From: Nanoarchaeales archaeon
GTDB lineage: Archaea; Nanobdellota; Nanobdellia; Woesearchaeales; UBA583
Assembly: GCA_013215525.1 (NCBI GenBank)
Contig: JABSQY010000013.1
Location: forward strand, 1-29,729
DNA: 29,729 nt
Reading direction: 5' to 3'
The notes beneath the pieces were generated by a model. It did no database searches. It saw nothing but the letters and a program-made list of their open reading frames with translations, and was not told the origin of the DNA. The translations under genes were made by a program, and so were the position numbers. Below are positions 7,797 to 15,954 of this stretch, piece after piece; positions within the stretch are counted from its first letter, which is position 1, and the number at the start of each line of letters is the position of its first letter.

Positions 7797-8147
7797 ATGT
7801 TTTTCAAAGAAAAAAGAATCATAATCGGACTAATTGAATCAATAACTCTAGAGAATGGAGTTACGTATAAAGCAAAAATTGATACCGGTGCAGATTCAAG
7901 TTCAATAGATAGTAATTTATTGGAAAAATTAGGAGAAAAAAAAATAATTTCTCACAGATTTGTAAAATCAGCACTAGGTAGAATAAAAAGACCAAAAGTT
8001 AATTTAGAAGTAGAATTTCAATCAAAAAAATTTACAGAATCATTCACAGTAGCAGATAGGTCACACCTTCGATATAAAGTATTAATTGGGAAAGATATAT
8101 TAAAAAAAGAAGGATTTTTAATTGACCCAAACAAACAAAACGATTAA
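7797..8147 (+). CDS. Retropepsin-like aspartic protease, RimK-associated family
   Basis: This 116-residue protein belongs to the family usually annotated as ATP-dependent zinc protease (PF05618-like), which has a retropepsin fold. The catalytic motif KIDTGADSSSID lies near residues 24-35. The second half carries DRSHLRYKVLIGKDILKKEGFLIDP, the family hallmark with conserved R, G and D. One Asp-Thr-Gly per chain implies a homodimer, as in retropepsins. In bacteria such genes are often neighbours of rimK (as in the RimABK system of Pseudomonas), and here the RimK-like ligase follows. Only RNA copy C lies between them. The two may act together in adding and removing C-terminal residues; that is inference. 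Confidence 0.85.
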   Translation: MFFKEKRIIIGLIESITLENGVTYKAKIDTGADSSSIDSNLLEKLGEKKIISHRFVKSALGRIKRPKVNLEVEFQSKKFTESFTVADRSHLRYKVLIGKDILKKEGFLIDPNKQND

Positions 8148-8203
8148 ATAATAAATTTCCAAGTAATTATTTATCAATTATTTCTATTTTTTAACAAAAA
8201 TCA

Positions 8204-8372
8204 ATAAATAAATTACAAACGATAGCCCAAATCTTATAATTTCAAATTTCTAGTTCTCATTTTTTCAAGAATGTTTATTATTTATTATCTGGTTAGAGTA
8301 TACATCTACCAGATATTAAAAAATGAATATTATTGTAAAATTGTGGGCGATTACGAAAGTAAGGTAAAAACT
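8204..8372 (+). ncRNA. Candidate structured RNA family, copy C
   Basis: This copy shares CGATAGC (8220-8226), CAAATTTCT and TTTTTTCAAGAATG (8260-8273) with copy B at identical spacing. Next comes a perfect stem ATCTGG (8287-8292)/CCAGAT (8309-8314). TTAGAGTATAC follows the 5' strand directly, as in copy B, although the stem sequence differs. Here TAGA/TCTA can extend the stem. The 3' hairpin TTAC-GAAA-GTAA is at 8351-8362. GCCC (8225-8228) could pair with GGGC (8345-8348), which would close the whole element. It occupies most of the gap between the protease and RimK genes. Confidence 0.75.
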
Positions 8373-8393
8373 AATAAAATCAAACGCAAGATA

Positions 8394-8404
8394 CTTTTAT
8401 AAAG
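8394..8404 (+). promoter_or_regulatory. TATA-like box upstream of rimK
   Basis: CTTTTATAAAG lies about 28 nt before the ATG at 8432 and just after RNA copy C. It implies a separate promoter with a very short leader. Confidence 0.45.
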
Positions 8405-8431
8405 AATCTACTCTTATAATTTATTAGATAC

Positions 8432-9508
8432 ATGGTATTAAAAATCGGAATTATTAGTCTTGGAAGTAAATCTTCAAGAATGATTATTGATGAAGCAAAA
8501 CATTTTTTTGATGAAGTTGAAGAAATCGACATCAGAAAAATCGAAGTAAAAATCGACTCAAAAACTGAAGTTTTATACGATGGGGAACCACTTAAAAACT
8601 ACGACTGTCTATATATGAGGGGAAGTTACAAATACTCTTCTTTATTATATGCAGTATCTGAGCATTTCAAAGGTAAATGTTACTTGCCTTTAAGTGCAAA
8701 CGCGCACGTAATCGGACACGATAAGTTCAAAACTCATCTAAAACTATCACAAGTAAGTTCAATTAAAATGCCAAACACTTATTTTACTGCAAAAATAACT
8801 GAAGCAAAAACATTTCTAAAAACTCTAAACTATCCAATAATTTTAAAATTCCCAAGTGGGACACATGGAAAAGGAGTAATCTTTGCAGAATCCTATTCCT
8901 CAGCATCTTCAATGGTTGACGCATTAGATGTATTTAACCAACCAGTTCTAATTCAAGACTATATTCCAGTAAAATCAGACATTAGAGTAATTGTTGCTGG
9001 TGACAAAATTATTGGTTCAATGAAACGAACTGCTGAAAGAGGAGAAATCAGAGCAAATTCACATCAAGGTGGGGACGCAGAGCCATTTCTTGTAACGCCA
9101 GAGATTAAATTAATGTCAATTGCAGCTGCAAAAAAAATAAAAGCAGACATTTGCGCAGTAGATTTAATTGAATCAGATTACGGACCATTAATTCTTGAAG
9201 TAAACACATCACCAGGATTACAAAAAATTACAGAAACAACAAAAAAAAATATCGCCGGAGAGATTGCACATTTCTTATTTGAAGAAACAATGAAATATAA
9301 AGATATTAAAAATAAAACACTTTCAAAAGAAATGAATGATGAAATTGGAATTGAAGATATCGGAATAAGAGATTACGCAACAGAAATTAAAATGAACGCT
9401 GGAAGAATAATATTACCTGAATTTGCATCACAACAAGCAGAATTCTGGCCAGGTGAAGAAATTTCAATAAAAACAAGTAAAGGAAAAATTGTAATTACAA
9501 AAAATTAA
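8432..9508 (+). CDS. rimK: RimK-like ATP-grasp ligase with extra C-terminal domain
   Basis: This 358-residue protein belongs to the RimK branch of ATP-grasp enzymes, which join an amino acid (often glutamate) to a carboxylate on a protein or cofactor. The N-terminal preATP-grasp domain is followed by LKFPSGTHGKGV, the nucleotide loop. Next come IRANSHQGG (matching RimK F/IRxNxHxGG), AVDLIES and ILEVNTSPGL, the metal-binding signature. The last 60 or so residues go beyond the usual RimK core. They contain GRIILPEF, WPGEEISIKTSKGKIVI, which resembles an AbrB/SpoVT-like swapped hairpin. Archaeal relatives include the coenzyme-modifying enzymes MptN and CofF, so the substrate cannot be fixed. The aspartic protease upstream suggests a RimK-type protein modification pair. 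Confidence 0.85.
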   Translation: MVLKIGIISLGSKSSRMIIDEAKHFFDEVEEIDIRKIEVKIDSKTEVLYDGEPLKNYDCLYMRGSYKYSSLLYAVSEHFKGKCYLPLSANAHVIGHDKFKTHLKLSQVSSIKMPNTYFTAKITEAKTFLKTLNYPIILKFPSGTHGKGVIFAESYSSASSMVDALDVFNQPVLIQDYIPVKSDIRVIVAGDKIIGSMKRTAERGEIRANSHQGGDAEPFLVTPEIKLMSIAAAKKIKADICAVDLIESDYGPLILEVNTSPGLQKITETTKKNIAGEIAHFLFEETMKYKDIKNKTLSKEMNDEIGIEDIGIRDYATEIKMNAGRIILPEFASQQAEFWPGEEISIKTSKGKIVITKN

Positions 9509-9548
9509 TTATCATAACTTTTTATTTTTCTATCTAAATAAAATATAT

Positions 9549-9938
9549 TTATTCTTTATAAACTCCCTTAAGTGTCCCTGAAACTCTTTTAACTTCAATA
9601 GAACACGGATTATTATTTCCTAAAAATAAAACTAAACTTAAAATTCCAATCAAATTATCTGAGGATTTAGTTGAACATTTTAAAACAATTTCTTGTTTAT
9701 CAAAATCAAACTTATCTCGTAATACCCAAACTCCTGCTTTACCCATCTCAACTGAACCCATAAAAGAAATAATTTGTTCAATTAAGTTTTCTGAAACTGT
9801 TTTAAAATCTAATTTAGACGCAGATTTAATAACTGCTCTAATAAATCTCTTTTTTTGTCTTAATGTTGGTTGCAAAGGTTTTAACTTTGTATCTTCAATC
9901 TGTGACTTTGTTGTTTTATTTGAATTTTTATGAACCAT
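9549..9938 (-). CDS. rnp2: Ribonuclease P protein component 2 (Pop5)
   Basis: This encodes 129 residues of the Pop5/Rpp14 family, a protein subunit of archaeal RNase P that binds the catalytic RNA and helps trim tRNA 5' leaders. After a Lys/Thr-rich N-terminal tail of about 22 residues comes the family start LQPTLRQKKRFI. Later conserved parts are MGKAGVWVLRDKF, the central strand KQEIVLKCSTKS, and RVSGTLKGVY near the C-terminus. Its length is typical. It is transcribed divergently from the membrane protein at 10034 and converges on rimK, whose stop is 40 bp away. Its presence argues that this organism still has RNase P. Confidence 0.85.
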   Translation of the reverse strand: MVHKNSNKTTKSQIEDTKLKPLQPTLRQKKRFIRAVIKSASKLDFKTVSENLIEQIISFMGSVEMGKAGVWVLRDKFDFDKQEIVLKCSTKSSDNLIGILSLVLFLGNNNPCSIEVKRVSGTLKGVYKE

Positions 9939-10003
9939 TTTTAATTTTTTTTAATCTAAATAAGAAATAAATTCTTAATACCTATTAAGTAAAGTATAAA
10001 AGA

Positions 10004-10013
10004 ATTTATAAAC
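10004..10013 (+). promoter_or_regulatory. TATA-like promoter box
   Basis: ATTTATAAAC ends 21 nt before the ATG at 10034. The same sequence and spacing occur upstream of eif6 at 28681-28690. Confidence 0.6.
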
Positions 10014-10033
10014 TTTTATTGCTAAAAGTTAAT

Positions 10034-10855
10034 ATGAGAGACATTGGTTATTTATTTCCAAAAAAAATTGAACTATTTCCCATCACAATTGTAACATTTG
10101 TATTATCTTTATTATTTTCAATATTAATAATCAAATTATCTTCTATTCAAAATGACTTAATAGGAATTTTCATTCCAATCTTTATATTCTTAAATTTATT
10201 ATTTCATACAAAATTAATCTTTATGAAATATACTGGACTAAGATATGGAATTGAATTAACATTTGCTTTAACTTATTTTAATTATTATGGAGTTCGAAAA
10301 TTTGAGACATTATCAAATAAATTCCCAGATTTAACTAAACAAGGATTATCAACTATAATTATAAGTATTCTAATCTACATTATAACATTAGGATTTTTAA
10401 TAGTTCCATCAATTTGGAAAATTAATTTTAAAAAAATTCCACATTTATATATCGGATCAGGAGAACATCACGAATTAGGGTTTGCATTAACACCTTTATT
10501 TGAAGTTACATATTTCAGAATCGCAAAAACATACATTACTGGATTTTTTTTTTATTTTATATTCGCGCAACTAATAGAAATATTTTTTAAACAAGCAGAA
10601 TTATATCCTTGGTTACAAGCAATTACATTCTACATCGCATTTTTCACACTAATCCCAATGCCTGGATTTGAAGGATATGAGTTATACTTACGTAATAAAT
10701 TTGGATACATGATGTTAATTCCAATTCTATTTACTGGAATGTTGTCAATTATAGTTTTTGAAAGTGTTTTTTTCACAGTATTAGTTGTCTTTTTAGTATT
10801 TGGATACATATACTTTGATAATTTATGGAAAAAAATGCAACACGGAGCGCACTAA
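10034..10855 (+). CDS. Multipass membrane protein, possible degenerate M50-like protease
   Basis: This 273-residue protein has seven or eight hydrophobic segments. The ATG at 10034 is preferred over a TTG 15 bases upstream because it sits 21 nt after a TATA-like box. The helix containing LLFHTKLIFMKYTGLRYG followed by LTFALTYFNYYGVRKF resembles the place of the HExxH helix in site-2 proteases. LIPMPGFEGYELYLRNKFGY resembles the later LxPxPPLDG motif. The zinc-binding His-Glu-x-x-His itself is absent. It could be an inactive site-2-protease relative, or an unrelated membrane protein. No partner gene clarifies the role. The product ends in a short charged tail (KKMQHGAH). Confidence 0.75.
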   Translation: MRDIGYLFPKKIELFPITIVTFVLSLLFSILIIKLSSIQNDLIGIFIPIFIFLNLLFHTKLIFMKYTGLRYGIELTFALTYFNYYGVRKFETLSNKFPDLTKQGLSTIIISILIYIITLGFLIVPSIWKINFKKIPHLYIGSGEHHELGFALTPLFEVTYFRIAKTYITGFFFYFIFAQLIEIFFKQAELYPWLQAITFYIAFFTLIPMPGFEGYELYLRNKFGYMMLIPILFTGMLSIIVFESVFFTVLVVFLVFGYIYFDNLWKKMQHGAH

Positions 10856-10920
10856 ATTAAACTAAAAATACGTTTTTCTCTAGTTAATTATTTAAATAAA
10901 GAACTCTTTTTTATATTTAG

Positions 10921-11148
10921 ATGAACCCTGAAGAAATCAAAAAAGATGCTCAAAAAATTATGGATAATTTTATGGGTGAAATGAAAGATATTCAAATTGA
11001 AGAAAATTTCGTTTTAGAAAGAGAAAAATGTTTCAGAGAAGAAGGAAATGGAACTGCTCCAGATGAAGATTTTAAACAAAGATTTTTATCAAATGCAAAA
11101 AGAACTTCAGGAGATGCAATCTTAGCAAATAAAGGAGATTGGGTTTAA
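10921..11148 (+). CDS. GatC-like small protein (amidotransferase subunit C?)
   Basis: This 75-residue acidic protein starts MNPEEIKKDAQKIMDNFMGEM and ends SGDAILANKGDWV. A predicted N-terminal helix is followed by a second charged helix (VLEREKCFREEG) and a C-terminal tail with Asn-Ala. This arrangement recalls subunit C of the GatCAB amidotransferase, which completes Asn-tRNA or Gln-tRNA by transamidation. The match is only to general layout and the tail, so the name is tentative. No gatA or gatB lies in the window. A TATA-like box ATTTAAATAA (10890-10899) ends 22 nt before the ATG. Confidence 0.5.
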   Translation: MNPEEIKKDAQKIMDNFMGEMKDIQIEENFVLEREKCFREEGNGTAPDEDFKQRFLSNAKRTSGDAILANKGDWV

Positions 11149-11193
11149 GTTATTTAATTTAATTAAATAATATTTCAAATTAATAAATATAAA

Positions 11194-11781
11194 ATGGTTA
11201 GCGAAAAAAGATTAAAAGGACACGGAGGAAAACACCAAGATGAAGTATCAAAAGCTGCAAAGTATGGTGGAATGTTTTTATTAGCAATTATGATTTTATC
11301 AATTGTAGGATTTGCTTTAGCGCAAGGTGGTGGATATTCTTCTGAAGGACACGGAAGTGGAGATGGACAAAATTTTCCATTAACTGAAAGTGCATTTCAA
11401 GATGGATATTCCGGAGAAACTTACTGGGGAGCAGTTATTCAAGGAGAAAGATTTATTTTTATGGATGGAATTGAGGGATTTGATGACTTTACTAATTTAG
11501 CAAATTTAGCAAACACAATTAAATCAAAATCAGAACAAATCTTATTAATTAAAATTGATTCAAACTTTACAAATTCAGACGCTTTATATTTACTTGAAGA
11601 AAAATTATTTCCAGTAACTGGAATTCAAACAACAAGAGTAGCACACGATTCAGAATGTAATGAAAACACATTATTATTCACAAATGAAATGATTGAAGAT
11701 TCATCATGTCTACAATTTATAGCACCACAAGGAGAAGAAGCATATTTTGCTGACATTTTCGTGTACCATATGATTAAATAA
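11194..11781 (+). CDS. Membrane-anchored hypothetical protein
   Basis: This 195-residue protein has a basic N-terminus (KRLKGHGGKHQD), one hydrophobic helix (about residues 27-44, MFLLAIMILSIVGFALA) and then a Gly/Ser-rich linker. An acidic extracytoplasmic domain follows, with two cysteines (SECNE and SSCLQ) that could form a disulfide. The hydrophobic segment ends in ALA-Q, so cleavage as a signal peptide is also possible. I do not recognise the domain. It follows the GatC-like gene by 45 bp with a weak TATA-like stretch between, and a strong terminator-like hairpin follows its stop codon. Confidence 0.7.
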   Translation: MVSEKRLKGHGGKHQDEVSKAAKYGGMFLLAIMILSIVGFALAQGGGYSSEGHGSGDGQNFPLTESAFQDGYSGETYWGAVIQGERFIFMDGIEGFDDFTNLANLANTIKSKSEQILLIKIDSNFTNSDALYLLEEKLFPVTGIQTTRVAHDSECNENTLLFTNEMIEDSSCLQFIAPQGEEAYFADIFVYHMIK

Positions 11782-11871
11782 TTGTGTAACAATTTTTTAT
11801 CAAATGGTGATTAGAAATCTTTCATTTCTATTTTATCATATGATTAAATAAATAAATCGTCGATTTATTTA
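11780..11871 (+). terminator. Three hairpins after the 11194 gene
   Basis: AATTGT-GTA-ACAATT followed by TTTT (11780-11798) overlaps the stop codon and looks like an intrinsic terminator. Two more stems follow: AGAAAT/ATTTCT (11813-11829) and an 11-bp perfect stem TAAATAAATCG/CGATTTATTTA with a one-base centre (11849-11871). The sequence CATATGATTAAATAA at the gene end recurs at about 11838, a small local duplication. Confidence 0.5.
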
Positions 11872-11940
11872 AACTATTTCTTTAATACAACTCAACTAAC
11901 ACAACACATAATTAAATATTATAATTGATTTTTATTTATT

Positions 11941-12843
11941 ATGTTACATAATTTAAATCATAAATTATCAATTCCAACTTGGGTTTTAATTTTAATTGCA
12001 ATAATGATAAGTTTAATTTATCCAAAATTTGGATTAAACTTTCAACCATATATCACGCCATTAATGATGGCACTTATGTTCTTTAGTTTTTTAAATATAA
12101 ATTTTCAAAGTTTATCAGATAACCTACACCACATAAAAAAACCTTCAGAAATATTATTAATTGTACACTTTTTATCTCCAATATTAGTTTTATTATTAAA
12201 ACCATATCTAGACCCGCAAATCTTTTTAGGATTAATAATTGCAGCATCAACAGCTGCGGGAGTATCCACGGTTTTTCTATCTTCATTATTCAAAGGAAAC
12301 CCAAACACAGCATTATTAATAACTTTCACATCACACATGCTAGCACCAATCCTAATTCCTTTAGTGATTTATATATTTACAAGACAAGTAATTGATATAA
12401 ATTATATTGCAATATCATTTACAATAATTAAATTAATAATAATTCCATTATTACTTGCAATGTTTTTCCATCACTTTAAAGCATATAAAAAAGTAGTTCC
12501 ATACGCAAGTAAAATTTCAAGTTTTATATTATTTTTTGTAATACTTGGAATAATATCGCCAGTCCAAAAATTTCTAGTAGAGAATATAAAATTAACATTT
12601 TTATTAGTAGCAATAATAATTGGACTTACAACAATTAACTTTTTAGTTGGATACTTTTTAGGTAAAACAAAAGAAGAAAAAATAACTTATGGAATTTGTG
12701 CAAACTATAAAAATTATGCGCTAGCATCAATTATAGCATTATCAAACTTTGAACCAGTTGTCGCAATTCCAGCAGCTGTGTACGGACTTGTAAACAATTT
12801 TTTTCTAATCCCATTACAGTTTTTTTTACACTCAAAAAAATAA
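11941..12843 (+). CDS. BASS-family symporter (bile acid:sodium symporter-like)
   Basis: This 300-residue protein has about nine or ten hydrophobic helices and no signal peptide. The stretch AASTAAGVSTVFLSSLFKGNPNTALLITFTSHMLAP matches the first crossover region of the bile acid:sodium symporter family. GICANYKNYALASIIALSN with IPAAVYGLVNN matches the second repeat. Family members move organic anions with sodium; many prokaryotic members transport pantoate or other small acids, so the substrate is open. A TATA-like box (11911-11920) ends 21 nt before the ATG, so it has its own promoter. It converges on the P-loop kinase gene with 9 bp between stops. Confidence 0.8.
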   Translation: MLHNLNHKLSIPTWVLILIAIMISLIYPKFGLNFQPYITPLMMALMFFSFLNINFQSLSDNLHHIKKPSEILLIVHFLSPILVLLLKPYLDPQIFLGLIIAASTAAGVSTVFLSSLFKGNPNTALLITFTSHMLAPILIPLVIYIFTRQVIDINYIAISFTIIKLIIIPLLLAMFFHHFKAYKKVVPYASKISSFILFFVILGIISPVQKFLVENIKLTFLLVAIIIGLTTINFLVGYFLGKTKEEKITYGICANYKNYALASIIALSNFEPVVAIPAAVYGLVNNFFLIPLQFFLHSKK

Positions 12844-12852
12844 TTTTTATAC

Positions 12853-13524
12853 TTATTTATTATCAAATAATAAATTTTCTCCAATAAATTTAATTAATTC
12901 AGATTCAGAATTAACATCTAAATTTGTAATATTTACTTTTTTATACTTAATTCCATATCTTTTATTTAAAGTTTCTCCCATTGAATTTATAACTAAATCA
13001 TATCTCGTTTTTATATATTCATAATCTTCTTTTCCGTCATCACTATCAAGGTTTTCTCTCGCAATTAATTGTTCAAATGAGTTATCATTATTAATATGTA
13101 AAATTAAAATATTTTTTAATTCTTCTTTTTCTAATTCATATTTTTTTATAAAATATTCAGTTTTTAAAAGCACATCATTAGCTAATTCATCATCATTTTT
13201 TTCATCATAAATTGTATCTAAAAATACAAAATTTAATAATAATCCATCAAATAATATTTTTTTCTCAGTTTTATCTTTTAATATATCTCTTATTTTTTTA
13301 ATTCTTTTAAAATCATATTTATTAATACTAAAATCATTACCACTTTCAGCAAATCTTTCAATTAAATGGGAGTGATCTTCTATGTCTAAAGTATATTCGT
13401 GTCCATGTAATCCTCTAAATACATTTTTAATTAAAGTTGTTTTACCAACTCCCATTATTCCAACAAAAATAATAACTTTAGGAAACTTTTTTTCTTTTCT
13501 TTTTAAAAAATTAAATAGTCCCAT
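12853..13524 (-). CDS. P-loop kinase/ATPase, nucleotide kinase-like
   Basis: This 223-residue protein has a clear Walker A motif, VGIMGVGKTTLIKN (residues about 22-35), and a Walker B-like strand KKILFDGLLLNFVFLD near 91-106. The LHINNDNSFEQLIAREN segment could be the lid. Overall it resembles small-molecule or nucleotide kinases of the deoxynucleoside/thymidylate kinase type, but no substrate-specific motif is evident. The gene starts 15 bp downstream of the topA stop with no promoter between, so the two are probably cotranscribed. It is very rich in Lys, Asp, Asn and Glu. Confidence 0.7.
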   Translation of the reverse strand: MGLFNFLKRKEKKFPKVIIFVGIMGVGKTTLIKNVFRGLHGHEYTLDIEDHSHLIERFAESGNDFSINKYDFKRIKKIRDILKDKTEKKILFDGLLLNFVFLDTIYDEKNDDELANDVLLKTEYFIKKYELEKEELKNILILHINNDNSFEQLIARENLDSDDGKEDYEYIKTRYDLVINSMGETLNKRYGIKYKKVNITNLDVNSESELIKFIGENLLFDNK

Positions 13525-13539
13525 TTTAAATTTATTATT

Positions 13540-15954
13540 TTATTTTTCTTCTTCTTTCTTTTTCTTCTTAGCAGGTGCTTTCTTTTTAGCAGCAGGTTTC
13601 TTCTTATCAGTATCAGCTTTTTTCTTAGCAGGAGCTTTCTTTTTAGCAACCTTAGGCTTTGGAATAACTGGAGTAATATCAACTTTCCCACCCTTAATAT
13701 ACATCATAGTTTTACACTTAGGATAATTATTACAACCTAAAAACTCACCATAAAAAGATTTACGTAAAATCATCTGACCTTCAGAACAAGTAGGACAAGT
13801 CATATTTTGTTCATCATACTTTTTCTCTTGATCTTCTAAAGCAACTTTATCAGGATTTACCATAAATTTAGTTAACCTTCCTTCTTTTCCACCAAGAGCC
13901 CAAATTTTCCCATTTTCATCAATAGCATCTTCTTCAAGACCTTTAATAACTGGAACATTTGGAGCAGAAAATATAGTTTTACAATCTGGATACTTATCAC
14001 ATGCAATAAATTTTTGAGGTCCTTTTCTTTGTTTCTTTAATACAAGAGTTCCTTCTTCACAACTAGGACACTTAGCAATTTTTGCCGCTTGAAACACTGC
14101 AAGTTTTGATGCTGTTGCTAATTGTTTTCCTAATTCAACTTCTTTAGATTTAATATCTGCAAGTACAACTTCAAGTTTAGCACGAGCTTCTTTAAGAACT
14201 TTCTCTGGAGTTGTATTCCCTAAACGAACATCTTCCATCTTTTCTTCAAACTCACGAGTTAATGCTTCATCAACAAGCATAGGCACCTCACGTGCAAGAA
14301 TTTCATCCATTGATAATCCAAGTTCTGTAACCTTAATAGACTTATCAACAATGAACGCTCTCTTTTTTAAATTCTCTAAAATATCAGCACGTGTAGCTTT
14401 AGTTCCAAGATTTCTTTTTTCTAATTCTTTAATAATACTCGCGTCAGTATAACGCTTTGGTGGATTTGTTTCTTTATCTTCACGAATAATTTCTTTATTA
14501 ATAACAGTATCACCCTCAGTTAAAACTGGTAACTCAACATCTTTAGCTTTCACATAAGGTGCATAAAGTTCATGCCAGTTTTTAATAATTGTACGAGTTC
14601 CAGATAAAATAAATTGATGAGTATTTACATCAACTCTAATTGTGTTAGTTTCTTTAACTGCAGGTTCTCCAAACACAGCAAAAAATCTTTTCACAACTAA
14701 ATCATAAACTTTCATCTCAACAGGATCTAAACTTTTAGGAATTTCTCCAGTTGGGTGAATTGCAGGGTGCGCTGGATCTTCTTTTTTACCTTCATTAGGT
14801 TTAAGTTCTGGATTAACCTCAAGAACTTTAGATACAAAATCTTTATACTTTGCTTGTTTATTTAATTGATCTAAAACATTTTTTAAATTTAATTCAGAAG
14901 GTAATTTTTGTGAAGATGTTCTTGGATAAGAAGTAACTCCTTCAATATATAATTTTTGAGCAATCTCAATAGTTCTTTTAGGAGAATATCCAAACAAAGT
15001 TGATGCTTCCATTTGTAATGAAGTTAAATCAAAAGGAATTGGAACAGCTTGATTAAACTTCTTTGAAGAAATCTCAGTAATCTTTCCATCCTTTCCAGAA
15101 GTTTCAGAAACAACTAAATCAGCAAATCCAGAATCAAAAATTTTATGTTTATCAACAGTAACTTTTTTTCCATCTTCATCAACTTTTTCAGCAAGAATTT
15201 TTTTCCGTTCAGCAATTTGATCTTTAGATAATTCATAATGTAAATTTACATCAATATTATCACAATTACCATCCATAAAAATTTCAGAATACTTTTCAGG
15301 AATAAATGCTGCAATCTTTCTTTCTCTCTCAGCTAAAAAATGTAATGCAGGCGCTTGTACACGTCCAGTAGACATAACTTTAAACTGCCCAGCACCTTTC
15401 TTAATAGATTCAGTAAATGCACGTGAAAGATTAATTCCGTAATACCAATCTAAATTATGTCTAGTAACTCCAGCATTTGCTTGACCCCAAACAATAGTTG
15501 GTAACTTATTTTCATATGATTTAATTAAATCGTTTTTAGTAAGAGTTGAAAACTTCATTCTCTCTGCATCTTTTAATTTAAGAGCATGTAACACAACATT
15601 TAATCCAATAACTTCTCCTTCAATATCAAAATCGGCAGCAACAGTAACTGAACTTGCTTCTTTACCAAGCATTTTAATTGTATCAATATAATCTTTAGTA
15701 TACGCTGCAGCTTTATTCATCTTATAAGTTGGTTTCCATTCTGTATCAAAAACTGGATACTTCCAACTTTCTCCACCTTTCTCACCAAGACCATAAAGAT
15801 GTCCAACAGCAGAACACACTCTAATTTGTTTTCCATTGTGAGTTAAAGAAAAATAATTAACTTTATCACGAAGTTTCGTAGCACCCTTATCAGCAAGAGC
15901 ATTGGCAATTTTTTCCGCTGCCTGCGGTTTCTCAGAAATTATTAGTTCGTACAT
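13540..15954 (-). CDS. topA: DNA topoisomerase I (type IA) with Lys/Ala-rich tail
   Basis: This 804-residue type IA topoisomerase relaxes negative supercoils by cutting one strand. The Toprim domain opens the protein, with E8 in ISEKP and the acidic triad D108, D110, E112 in AADFDIEGE. The breakage-reunion region holds STGRVQAPAL and the active tyrosine Y343 in VTSYPRTSSQ. Two four-cysteine zinc ribbons follow, starting near C629 (CPSC, with C in IACDKYPDC) and C720 (CPTC). The last 40 residues are almost only Lys, Ala and Pro, like a histone H1 tail, and may bind DNA electrostatically. A GGAG lies 12 nt before the ATG. There is no helicase domain, so it is not a reverse gyrase. Confidence 0.93.
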   Translation of the reverse strand: MYELIISEKPQAAEKIANALADKGATKLRDKVNYFSLTHNGKQIRVCSAVGHLYGLGEKGGESWKYPVFDTEWKPTYKMNKAAAYTKDYIDTIKMLGKEASSVTVAADFDIEGEVIGLNVVLHALKLKDAERMKFSTLTKNDLIKSYENKLPTIVWGQANAGVTRHNLDWYYGINLSRAFTESIKKGAGQFKVMSTGRVQAPALHFLAERERKIAAFIPEKYSEIFMDGNCDNIDVNLHYELSKDQIAERKKILAEKVDEDGKKVTVDKHKIFDSGFADLVVSETSGKDGKITEISSKKFNQAVPIPFDLTSLQMEASTLFGYSPKRTIEIAQKLYIEGVTSYPRTSSQKLPSELNLKNVLDQLNKQAKYKDFVSKVLEVNPELKPNEGKKEDPAHPAIHPTGEIPKSLDPVEMKVYDLVVKRFFAVFGEPAVKETNTIRVDVNTHQFILSGTRTIIKNWHELYAPYVKAKDVELPVLTEGDTVINKEIIREDKETNPPKRYTDASIIKELEKRNLGTKATRADILENLKKRAFIVDKSIKVTELGLSMDEILAREVPMLVDEALTREFEEKMEDVRLGNTTPEKVLKEARAKLEVVLADIKSKEVELGKQLATASKLAVFQAAKIAKCPSCEEGTLVLKKQRKGPQKFIACDKYPDCKTIFSAPNVPVIKGLEEDAIDENGKIWALGGKEGRLTKFMVNPDKVALEDQEKKYDEQNMTCPTCSEGQMILRKSFYGEFLGCNNYPKCKTMMYIKGGKVDITPVIPKPKVAKKKAPAKKKADTDKKKPAAKKKAPAKKKKKEEEK

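Noticed and set aside
13382..13726. 114-codon + strand frame with Phe/Leu/Ala-rich product
   Set aside because: It is the reverse of the Lys-rich topA tail and the P-loop kinase start; its hydrophobicity is a mirror effect.
13540..15954. Reverse gyrase
   Set aside because: There is no N-terminal helicase domain; the protein begins directly with Toprim.
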